This document shows positions 1-12,300 of a stretch of DNA of 64,000 nucleotides, in pieces. Position numbers and translations under genes: made by a program. Source of the stretch: Bugulina stolonifera (taxonomy: Eukaryota > Bryozoa > Gymnolaemata > Cheilostomatida > Bugulidae); NCBI GenBank assembly GCA_935421135.1, contig OW285192.1:3887501-3951500 (forward strand), written 5' to 3'. The notes under the pieces were generated by a model. That model ran no database searches. It saw only the letters and a program-made list of their open reading frames with translations, and was not told the origin of the DNA. Numbering within the stretch: the stretch's first letter is position 1; each line of letters opens with the position of its first letter.

Positions 1-310
1 AAATCCAAAATACAAAATGCAACGCTATAAGATCATAGCAAGAAGTAATAATTCTGAAATCAACAGCTGAAGATCTTTATCAAGAAAGTTCATCTACAGG
101 ATTATGTCCTCTTAAAAGAAAGGCTAGGCTAAATCACCTCCACATATTTACATTCCTGTAAAACATGTTTTCAATTATGGAAGTTATTTGGTACTTCCTG
201 TGGCTCATAACCAACTTTATAGTATGAACATTTTTTGTATGTAACCCTCACTTCACCCAAAACTTCATACTCCGATTTCTACAATTACCATCAAAGAAAT
301 AGAATCTCAC

Positions 311-3310
311 CTGTACCGAGAGCTGGAAATGCTATCGATCTCGTGTCTAACTTCTCACATATCTGCAGACATGACTTGGAAAACTTCTGCAGACTGACTC
401 CATGGTCTCCATCAATCAACCTGAACCCAAACAGGTACTTGGCAGGTAGGTTAGGTGCTGTCGTTACTGCAATCTTTCCTGCCCCATCAACTACAACAAA
501 AAAGAACTTGATTATGGTACGCAGATAGTGTAGATATCATACAGGGATCAACAGTGAACCTTCTGTATCTTTTCAAACAGAGAGTAGACATTGCAAGACA
601 TGCAATATTCAGACTCAAGGATTGTGTTTATCTACTGAATTTCATACTGGACTGAAATGGTAGAAGAAGACGCACAAGACAGGGTTAAATGGAGACTGAT
701 CCACAATGGTAACCCCACCTGATAGGAAAAGCCAGAAGAAGAAAAAAACTACTGAATTTCATATATTTGTGCACTGGCCTCACTTCTCCAGTAAGTAATT
801 TAAGCTTCCGGCATGCTAATGGTTAAATCAGTGACAAAACTGCTAAATCTAATAAATACATGTAAGTGGTTGACTGCTGTGAATATAACAGCAATCAGGC
901 TAAAGAATAAAAGTAATAGGAACTTATCGTAAGCCTGAGGTTTAAACAAATATCTGTAGTAAAACTGAGGAATTTTCAACTTCCTGTAACGGTTCTAACT
1001 CAGTATGTTGGTTAGCGGCTGTGAAAAGTTAAAAGACGTCACAATGTAATCTCATATAATACTCAGCCCCTCCTCACCTTCAACAGTTTCGATAGTCTCC
1101 ACATTGGTTGAGCCTGTGTTACACTTTCTATGTAGCATGCTTGAGGTATATCCTACAGTAATAATATATCCAAGTGATGCTCTGCTTGTCTTACAACAAG
1201 AAACATTACATTGCATTTTATAAACCCTACAGCAACAACTAGTCAAATCATACTCAGGAGTTTGAATGTCCAACTAACTAGGAGTCGTCTATTAGGAGCA
1301 GTCTGTAAGCAACCAAAGACTTAGTTCCACGCCTGTAGAAATAATCCATCCTTGACTGGGGTTTTTAACCCTGAGGCTAGATGGCACCTAATCATCTGGC
1401 ATAGTGGGCACACACAGTGCTCCAAGTTTTCTCTCTTAGCAAAGCAGTTCCAGCTCTTGGTCCCATTGGACCACTGGCCCGAACTGACTTTTAGGTTACC
1501 GTACACATATCGGTCACTATACCAGCTTGTAAAACCAATTCCTGGGCTGCTCACAAATAAAGTTTATTGCAAAAACTATCACCATCATTTACTGTTACTT
1601 ACCTCGACTGTGTGCCAACACATCAGCTGCATGCTGACTAAGATCTCCTCTAATTAACCTCATAATACAGTTATTCACTTGGATACAGCCTTGTAGGTTG
1701 ACAGGTGGCACAGGTGGCACTGGTTCAGGCTTAGCAGGTGGAGCAGGTGCCCTTGGAACTGACAGCTGTTGCAGACTATATTCTGCAGGGTTATGTACTT
1801 CATGAGGTTTCAGTGACTGTGTATCTATCTGCTCATAAATGTGGCCTGCAATATACATCCGGAATTGTTTTCTCTACCTCTTGTTTTCTCTACCTCGTTC
1901 ATTTAATGGATTTCAACAACGGAAAAAACACACTATCGTCCAAATGTCAATAAATTGATGGTGCATATAAAATCGGGTTAAGAAAATCTTGAATTAAGTC
2001 AAACCAACGTGGTGAAAATGCTACAGCAACTATCATTTCTACTACATGTAGCTTCATAAAATTCTGATGCTTTATGGTAGCTGAGCGGTTCGCAATCAAA
2101 ACTGTACAAACAATAACTGCCATGTTCGGTCGAATATTTGTAATATATCGTTTATAGAATATTTAGTGCAGAATGAGAAAATGAGGAGACATTTCTTTGG
2201 TGTCTTAAGTTTACGACTCCTAAAAATATACCAGGTATATCTATGACAAGCATCTTCAACAATACTGCAAGCAAAATAAGATATGAAACTACATGTACAT
2301 ACTCGTAACATACAATGTTTCCAATTTGAGGTTTTTCTTAAAATTTGAAAAGTGACCAACAGTAGTATAGTCAGTGCAGATCTACACAGACACCCGGCCC
2401 TTTCCGCGTCGTATTAGCCCTAGATCCAAAAACTCCCCGGGCGGACGACCACCCCACCCGTCCTCTCGCCCCTCCTCTCCCCTAAACCTCACTCTATGTG
2501 CAAAGCCCTAGAACCTACTCCCCCCGATCGCGGGTGGGGTTTCAAAAACCTCATCGGCTGTTCCGCGGAACCCAGTCTAAAGAGCAAACCCCTCGCCCCA
2601 TCCCACGGCTCGGGCGAGGGGGCGCGCGCGTACGCGCGCGCCCCCCCGCCCCGCGAACCCCACCCGTCCTCCCTCCACCCGTCCCCGCCCCTCCCCACCC
2701 CTCCCCACCCCAAACCCCTCCGCCTCGCCCTCCGCCTCGCGGCGGTTCTCGTTCGCGAGTCCAGCCGTGGTCCCACGCCGCCCTCCCCCCGCCCATCCCC
2801 CGCCCCTCCCCCGCCCTCCCGCCCCAACGACCCGTCGCGACCCTCGCGGGCGGACCGTCGGCTGGAGTAGGGTGAAGCGAAGGAAAATACGGGTTAGAGT
2901 AATGATAGGCTACACCCGTGCGGAGTGCCCGTGCAGAGTTTACGACGCTGACTATACTACTATAAAAAACTTACCGAGTGGTGGTGGTGGTGCTTCCGGA
3001 TGATTTCTTCGCCGGGGACTGTTGAGACTGAACTGGTCGGGGTGACACCGCACTCGCGCGCTCCTCCGTTCGAGCGCCCCCGGACCTTCGATGAAAGACT
3101 CGCGTCTTAACCCTCATTTTCCCCGGACCCTCCCCTAGGGGAATCGCCCGTCCCCGTGACGAGCGGCGAGAGAAAGTGAAGGCGGTGGCTCTTCCGCGCT
3201 TCAAACCGTAGACTTCGCGAGGAGGTTAGCCGACGACATCATCGCTCGGAGGGGTAGAAATAGAAATAGATAAACGGGATAGATGGATGCTTGTCTTCTC
3301 ATCGCCATCG

Positions 3311-3357
<47 letters not shown>

Positions 3358-6300
3358 CAAATAGACCCGCCTCTACGATGATGTCGTTGACTCGCCACCG
3401 ATTTCTTTGACCACCGCGTCCACTTTCCCCCGGGTAGCAAACTCCGATAGGGAGAGAGCGCATCGTGCGCGTGCGATGTCACCCCCCACCTACGAATGAA
3501 GACAATAGAAGAAATGTGAACTGATAAGGGGTGAGTATGAGCGGAAGCTGCGCTAGTATCGTCTACCCCTTTGGTTTGGAGAGGTAAATGGTTTTTAATG
3601 TATTAGCTAGTGTTTTATTGCTCGGTTTTAAGGCTACAACCGGTAAACCCTCCGTTTTGAGGACGGAGACCCCTTACAATAGAGAGTGAATGTGAAAAAA
3701 ATTATACGGGTATATGTACAAGGGTTATGATGCACTGTTCGTTTACTCTCCAATTTATCGAATGAAGTAGTCTCATCTCCGAGAAATCAGTACTAGCATT
3801 CTATAGGACTCGTACTCACCCCGTCTTCTGCAACCTTCCGCTTACCATAGAAGTAGGTGAGTCCGGTCTTTAGCTGGGTGTAGCTATACGTTTGGTTTCC
3901 TCTTCTGATAAAACCCCGATTGTCCCCTCTCACCGACTCCCCTGTCCTGAGCACGGAGAGGAACTTCTCTTTGGTTAGGGCGTTTCCTCTTTTGTTTAGT
4001 CCTTTGCTGCTATACTTGCTATCACCATCAGCGGACCAGCAAAAGTATGTTTTTGAGTTGAGCGCGATGACCCCCTCTCCCCGAAACTCCTCCTTAAACA
4101 GGCCGGGGGTTCGTGTTTCGTATCGTTGCACCTTCTCACAACATTCCCTCATCTCCCACTCTTGGCCAAGCACCTTGGTCGTGATAAAGTCTTCCTTGTG
4201 CCTATCGCAGAAGGGTCTGGGAAACCATCTACCATATTCTCTGTAGAACTCTTCTTTTTTATCTTTTCGGATGACCTCATCTATACTACGAGCACTCAGA
4301 GCCATGTAAGCGCTATCCGTGTCCATTTCTACGTACTCAAAGTCCTCTCTGCTGACGAATCTGTGAAAATAAAACGGACGGGTTGTAGGGGGGGGGGGGG
4401 GGGTTGGGGTTGACACCAAAGAATAAATAGAGAAGGATTTGATAAAATCTTTGTATAGTCCAGTTCTACTTACCTATCCATAAAGTCGTAGTAGAATTCT
4501 AGCATTCTCAACTTGGCTCTCTGGAGGATAACGAATCCTACGACAGATGGAACATCCATTCGAATCTAAAAGAAAGAAAGAGAGAGAGAGTTTACCCTAC
4601 CACTCAGAAAAAGTTTCGTCAAATCAAGAATCAAAATAAAAAAAAAAGATTGTCAACACTTGCCTTTTTCTTGTGAAGCTCTATCTCAAAGTAGTTTTCA
4701 TCAACTTCGTTTAGACTAGAAAAGTGCCTACTCCTCACTTTGACAGCCGCCTCCTCTACTGTCTCCACATACTTGACAGTCTTATGTTTCTCTTTATTTG
4801 TTATGGTCTTTCCGTAGGCTGAATTCCCAACGAGCTTGCTGGTGCTGGCCAAGAGGGCCAGGTCGGGGTTCACATCCCCACCTCTTCTTGCGTCTGAGAC
4901 CGAAGAACCAAAGTCTTTGTAGATGGCTCGTGGGATAAAGTGAACAAACTGATAGATCCTGGTAATTATCAAACCTTGATCTAGATACCATCTAGCCAGA
5001 TCGGAGAGTAGTGTGATTCGCTCGCCAAAAAGACTCCCCACGAGCATTCGCTGAGGTCTCTTCAAGAATCCGTTCTGTTCGGCAAAAGCGCGCATGTGTT
5101 CGCTAAGGTGTTCTCTTCCCACGTTTATATTCTTGAAAATAGGTGCCATCTCAGAGAACTTCGCTTTTAGCTCTTCGGGTACGGAAATGTCACACTCCAC
5201 TAAACCATAGTACTCTCCACTACGAATGTTATTGATTATCTTATCGAGGTTGACGTAACCCCTCTCCGGATAGAGAGAAGAAAAGAAGATGGCGAGAAAT
5301 GTCCTAACTTCTACATCCGAACGAACTCGCGCTTCCCACTCACACTGCCGAGTGGTGATGAGCTTATAGCCTAGAGCCTTGATGTAATCTTCTTTCCTTG
5401 CAGTGTCCACCCGGAGCTCTTCATTCGTCATGTTTCTGACACCTTTTCCGTTCCCTCCTAGCTCGCACTCGTGCCCATGCCAGTAGCAACCGTGGAATTG
5501 GTACACCGTCCGACTCTGTTCGCTATAACCATCCACTGGTAGGTTGTGACAGCCTATCCTCATTTCTCCTCCATTCTGTTGGTGAAGGATGACCTCTCCT
5601 CTCTTCCACGATTGGAACTCTAACCAACCATGCGCCACTTTGCTGAACTTTTTAATAGGTTCTAGAGCAAAGCCTCGGCTCTCTAGCCTCCGCCTGGGAT
5701 AACCCGTAGGCATATTCCCCATCATACAGTATAGGTAGAGGGCGTTGGCATCAACTCCCAGAATGGACCTACAGGGTTTTGCGGATGTGCCATACATCTT
5801 CTCTCGAATAGAGGTCACTCCAACTTCATGATGTCTGTGAAAGATAATGCTTGGCCCTCCCACGAGGTTATCGCGAAGAGTATGGTACAGACTTTTGCTC
5901 TCCTCATCGAACAGACATATGGGTTGCGAGTTGCAAAGTTCGTCTCGGAGAGACATTAACCTATGCAGCGGAAGAGTGGCTTGTGGAGGAGAGTAGCCAT
6001 AAGGTCGGGCCTCCACCTCCATAAACAACCATCTGATAGCCAAGCCTGGAAGCGAGATTGCGGATTTCAACATGTCAATACCCTTTTGTCGATAGATAGA
6101 GCTCTGACGTGCAATGGCCTCGATGAATGGGGCCACATCGAGGTTGTTGTACCAGATGAGAAAATCCCTGAACGTTTCCATGTTCTCTCTTTCCCACACG
6201 ACCTGACAGTGGTGATAATCTTGCTCGCTCAATTCTTGCTGAGTCAGCGAGTTGAAAAAACTCTCTCGGGGAGGGAGTCCATAATAATCCAACCTTCTCA

Positions 6301-9300
6301 GGGAATCTACCCAGTCGTAAGGAAAGAATCCCTTACTCTCTGACACGCCAAATGCCTTCAAGTATTTGGAGTAGTTGAATCCCGGTGCGATAAAGTTGCA
6401 TATGTCAAGGAACCTAAAACGTCTACTCTCCACGCAGGACATACTGTTAACACGCTTAACGATGAAGACAAAATCTTCTCCCTCCTCCTCTTGTAGAGAG
6501 CGAAGCAAAGGTCCCTTTAGTATATTTAGGTCATACTTTTGTGAGTTGAAACCAACCACCGGAACGCTGGAGATGTGCTGTTCTAACTCTCTTTCTAATC
6601 CGGAGAGACCGGACTTCACCCTGTAAGTCGAGACGTTAGAGAACTTTTCGTCAGCAAAGGCTTCTTCTCTATCCGCCCGATCCGCAAGGAAAGTAGAGAG
6701 TCGCTTGCGTACATCCCGGAATCTTTCTCCGAACAAATCTCCTGCCACGTCAGCAATCTTTGCTATGTAGTGGACGAATTGACGAATGCACTTCGTTCCA
6801 TCCTTGCTGTCGACACTCCTCACAAAGCACTTGGCCTGCTCAAACCCCGGGACGTTAGAACATACAGATATGCTCAGTAACTCGTGTCTTGCACTAAAAG
6901 TCATTGTGGAGGTGTTAGTTTGTAGGTTGTCTTTTGGCATGAAGCATTCAATATCATAGGTGATATAGTAGGGGTAGTATAAGAGGTCGGGGTTCACCAC
7001 CTCTATTCCCGCCACTCGCTTGAGTTTTGTGAATATGGTTGGCGGGGGTCCAAACGTTCCACCAGGGAAAACAAACACCGATGCTTCCTCTGGCGAGCAC
7101 TTATGTCGCCGTAGGCTGGACAAACGTGTGAAAGCGCCATCGCACAACTTGCAGGTGAAACATCTGGCAAACAAATCAACATTCTTTATCCAGCTGAAGT
7201 GGTTTTCGTACATGTTGACAAAGAGTTTACGGGCTTTGTTTCGTGCCCCAGATGACCAAACTATCGGAGCTACCCCCTCATCAGTTAGGCAGAAGACTAT
7301 TATAGATATGTCAAAATGATCTTCCAAGGCCAGCAGATCACTCGCGCCCACCCCGGGAAAGTCTGACAAAGTTGATGAGGGTGGGGAAGAAGATCTAGAT
7401 TGTCTCATGTATTGTTTAAACAAGCGATGTGTTGTGGTCTGAGAGGGGCGATGACAGCAACATCCCTTCTTTGGGTCGCAGTTACAGTCATACATCATGG
7501 CCAAACATCTAAAGAAACACAATTTGTCTGGGTAGGGACGGGCACCTCCTCTGGACCAAAAGTCTACATCTAGTGCTATCACATGTCGGTTGTTAAGTAT
7601 GTAGTCTGGGAGTTTGCTCACTACACCACCCACCTTGCCAATCTCTAGGAGTTTATAGATGTAGAATGTCAAATTTGCAATGTGACGTAAAACCCAAGCG
7701 GTGTTCGGTCTCCTTTGTGCTGACCTCTCTCTCAAGTCGAGCTCCTGCACAGATTCGCAAAACTCTCTCATCTCATTCTCTGCTCTGATCAGTCTTGGCT
7801 TGGGGAAGAACGCGGCATTGTTGCTTGATGAGTGAAAGTAGCGCAACTCTCCACTGGTCTTATGCTCGAGGATGACTCCAGCGCTACAGTTAATCTTCAC
7901 AGTACAAGGTACTCTCTTCCACATCGCTCTCAATTTAGTCCACACCTCTTCATCTCCTTCATCTTCACATTCCCCTCTCCACACTCGAACGTTGAGAATG
8001 TCTTCTACAGGACGAGAGTGTATTGTGGACCTGATCGAGCTCCAATAGCGGGCTAGTAGCACCCCCATCTCATCCCCCTCTTCAGCTGTTGGAGGTTTGG
8101 ACCAGAAAACATCATCAAACTTCTCTGCATCCCCCTCATCTTTTTCCGCCTTGGCCTCGCTATGAAATCGTCTCATGTGATGACCTAGCTTTCTCCTCCC
8201 ATCAAAACATCCGCCACAAACCGGGCACTTGTGTGGGTGAGCCTGTGCATGCATTCTCTTCGTGTGCCTGTCTAGAGAAAACGCTGTTTTGAGAACCAGA
8301 CCGCATAGTTGACAAGTGTGCTCGGCCTGACGAGAGCTCTCCCCCCCTATAAAAATACAAAATAGTAGGGTGTAAGTTATTCTTTTACCTCATACTACTA
8401 TTAGCAATCCACAATTGTTACCAACTACCTCATTTAGCACTAACCTTTTTTACTTGTTGACATCTCTGAACAGGTGCTGACTAGTAGGTAAGTGTCTCTG
8501 TTTAGTCTCCCTATAAAAAATATATAGTAGTAGGGTGTAAGTTAATTTTTTTTGTTTTTGGCTCAATAGCGTTATATACAATAGACACTTCACAATTGCT
8601 GCCGATTACCCTATTTAGCACTAACCTTATGTTGTACTTGTTGACATCTCTGATCAGGTGCTGACTAGTAGGTAGCTGTCTCTGTTTACTCTCACTCTGT
8701 TGACTAGAGGCTGATTGTTCATACTGCTAGAGTGAGAAACTCATACCTTAAATAGTAGTATTCAGTGGGCGGAGTCTAACCATTTCCCCACCCTTGGCAA
8801 TACCACCCCGATGTGAATCCGAAGCCTCCCGATGTGATTCCGAAGCTTCCCGATGCATCCCGATGTGATTCCGAAGCTTCCCGATGCATCCCGATGTGAA
8901 TCCGACGCTTCCCGATGCATCCCGATGTGATTCCGAAGCCTCCCGATGCATCCCGATGTGATTCCGAAGCTTCCCGATGCATCCCGATGTGAATCCGAAG
9001 CTTCCCGATGCATCCCGATGTGATTCCGAAGCTTCCCGATGCATCCCGATGTGAATCCGAAGCTTCCCGATGCATCCCGATGCATCCCGATGTGATTCCG
9101 AAGCCTCCCGATGCACCCCGATGTGAATTGACACATCGGGACACATCGGGATGCATCGGGAAGCTTCGGAATCACATCGGGATGCATCGGGAAGCTTCGG
9201 AATCACATCGGGATGCATCGGGAAGCTTCGGATTCACATCGGGATGCATCGGGAAGCTTCGGAATCACATCGGGATGCATCGGGAAGCTTCGGAATCACA

Positions 9301-12300
9301 TCGGGATGCATCGGGAAGCTTCGGAATCACATCGGGATGCATCGGGAAGCTTCGGATTCACATCGGGATGCATCGGGAAGCTTCGGAATCACATCGGGAT
9401 GCATCGGGAAGCTTCGGATTCACATCGGGATGCATCGGGAAGCTTCGGAATCACATCGGGATGCATCGGGAAGCTTCGGATTCACATCGGGATGCATCGG
9501 GAAGCTTCGGATTCACATCGGGATGCATCGGGAGGCTTCGGATTCACATCGGGGTGCATCGGGACACATTGGGATTGGATAATAAAAAGGGAGGAGTCAA
9601 GAAATGAGCAGATGTATAAAGGGAGAGTGGGATCACAGTCTCAGCATTCAAAGTTCAGCACATCACTACTGTACAGGAACACTACTACAATAGTACATTA
9701 TCAATGGATACTGACAACATAGTCCAGAACCAAGAAGAGTTATTTGCGGGCTTAACGGACTCACAAATGGATGGAATTATTGAAGAAGAAGAGTGCAGTC
9801 AGAAGAGGAAAGAAGAGGTGGATGCGTTAAAAGAGGCACGGAAGAAGGGGAAAATAATAGGAGTGGGGAGTCTTGCCCGAAAGGATCTTTCTAACATGGC
9901 GGACTCTCCGTCCTCCCCGGAGCGGGCCTCGGATAGGGGCGAGACCACAACAACCAAGAAGAGGAAGAACCCAAAAGGAGATGAAATCTGTGCTAAGAAA
10001 AAAAAGAAACCCCAGGCGATTGTAATATCAGATGATGATGATGATGATGGCCACGGAGCCGATACGGCTACGGAAGAAATGGATGGTGGTGAGACGACGA
10101 AGGGAAAAAAAGCTACCAAGTCCCCTTGCAAGGGGAAGAAAAAGAGCGGGGGACTAAGCCTGGAGAAAGCTCGTGCAGTGGCGGCAACCCTAATGTAAGT
10201 AGCCCTATTCGTATATCTATAAATTACCGTACTATCTTTCTCCCGTTTAACCACTTTGTCGGATCTATATACACCACTTTCATTATTGTAGGAGCATGGG
10301 AGCGGAGAAGAGGAGCTCTCTGCAGACGACGGTGAAGCTGTCGGAGCTAGAGCCAGGAACCGTGCTAGAAGTGAGTGGAGGTTCGGTGGTTGAAACGGCA
10401 TTCGGAAAAGCATTCTTAGCCAGGGCAAGCTATGTGGATGACAAGGGGATGAGACATTGCATCAGCTTTCACACCAACATTCGTCACGCCATGCCCAAGC
10501 TAGCGGATGTCAAAGAAGAGGAGCTAAAGGACCTTACCCTTCCACCTAGGATCATGGTGTACTTGGGACAGCAGGAGACCGCTAAAGGACAAAACACATT
10601 CAACCGTATCGAGAGCGTGTGCTCCCTGCCAGGAGCAGCCATGAAAAAGCTGGCCGGTGACTTGAGAAAGAAGACCTTGGTCCAGTTGGAAGAATTTTTT
10701 CGAGTGCAAACGCTATCTTCCTTCCCCGTTGGTTCTGTGCTGGTGGTGACCGCGCTCCGACCCACATACGTCCCAAGATGCGGTGATGGTGATAATGCGA
10801 GCAACTCCATTGCCACCTACGAGTGCCGGATTGGAAACGAAGAAAAAAAGGGAGAAGTCTTCCTTCCGGGACGTCTGGCAGTTTCGATGAAAGAGCTCCT
10901 CCCCTCCGTGATGGTGTACAAGGGACAGAAGACTTCCAAGAGCGGGAGAACATTCTACGATTGTGCCATTCTAGACTCCATCCTCGGCGAGCGTCTCCTC
11001 CCCGCCACTGCACAGTTTTGAGGCAAAAACTTTTGTCATTCACACTCATTCGTGTCTACTTATCAATTGATTTTATATTATTACTCTCAAACTCGTGTAT
11101 CGTTAGCCTTACTCATATTTTTCATAGTCGTATATCGGTTTTTATCGATTGATTTTATATTATTACTCTCAAACGTATTGAAAATTAAAACAAACTCGTG
11201 TATCATTACCCTTACTCATATTTTTCATAGTCGTATATCAAGTTTTTTATCGCTTGATTTTATATTATTACTCTCAAACGAATTGAAAATTAAAACAAAC
11301 TCGCGTATCATTACCCTTACTCATATTTTTCGTAGTCACATATCAAGTTTTTTATCGATTGATTTTATATTATTACTCTCAAACGCATTGAAAATTAAAA
11401 CAAACTCGTGTATCATTACCCTGACTCATATTTTCATAGTCGTATATCATCTATTCTAGAATACATCACACACCATTACTCTAACCCGTATTTTCCTTCG
11501 CTTCACCCTACTCCAGCCGACGGTCCGCCCGCGAGGGTCGCGACGGGTCGTTGGGGCGGGAGGGCGGGGGAGGGGCGGGGGATGGGCGGGGGGAGGGCGG
11601 CGTGGGACCACGGCTGGACTCGCGAACGAGAACCGCCGCGAGGCGGAGGGCGAGGCGGAGGGGTTTGGGGTGGGGAGGGGTGGGGAGGGGCGGGGACGGG
11701 TGGAGGGAGGACGGGTGGGGTTCGCGGGGCGGGGGGGGCGCGCGCGTACGCGCGCGCCCCCTCGCCCGAGCCGTGGGATGGGGCGAGGGGTTTGCTCTTT
11801 AGACTGGGTTCCGCGGAACAGCCGATGAGGTTTTTGAAACCCCACCCGCGATCGGGGGGAGTAGGTTCTAGGGCTTTGCACATAGAGTGAGGTTTAGGGG
11901 AGAGGAGGGGCGAGAGGACGGGTGGGGTGGTCGTCCGCCCGGGGAGTTTTTGGATCTAGGGCTAATACGACGCGGAAAGGGCCGGGTGTCTGTGTAGATC
12001 TGCACTGACTATACTACTACCAACTGACTACTTGATCGGTTGCTACAAGCACAAATAAAAAGGACTTTTGCTAGTAGGCAATAGCTTGTAATTTTCCACT
12101 ATTGCGCAGGCACAGCGCCCATTTATGACGGACAATTATACAATAATTGCTACGTTATGCTACGTTGCGCTGCGTTATGCTATGCTATGTTACGTTACAC
12201 TGCGTTATGCTATGCTATGCTATGTTACTCTACGTTACGCTACGCTAGCATAATTATATGCTATGATATGCTAGGTGTTGGTTAAAAGGTGAACGGCTAC

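Larger units (their letters stand above)
2361..12018. mobile_element. E1: Polinton/Maverick-type element carrying polymerase B only
   Basis: A 9658-bp element beginning AGTAGTATAGTCAGTGCA and ending with its reverse complement, bounded by a 6-bp ACCAAC duplication. Long TIRs (~545 bp) are nearly identical, which suggests recent insertion. It encodes a spliced DNA polymerase B (minus) and a spliced OB-like protein (plus), transcribed divergently from a minisatellite-containing centre. It lacks integrase, packaging ATPase, protease and capsid genes, so it cannot be autonomous in the usual Polinton sense. The missing genes are all on E2, 8.8 kb away, which shares its termini. It sits in an intron of gene A. 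Confidence 0.95.

Noticed and set aside
3201..3482. Minus-strand frame with a run of methionines
   Set aside because: Produced by the (ATC)n microsatellite; no similarity to Polinton proteins.
8806..9573. CRISPR-like array
   Set aside because: Units are contiguous without unique spacers, change orientation and lie in a eukaryotic element.
8748..9722. Several 120-200-codon frames on both strands across the E1 minisatellite
   Set aside because: They exist in multiple frames and both strands with the same repeated peptide; this is what a stop-free repeat unit produces.
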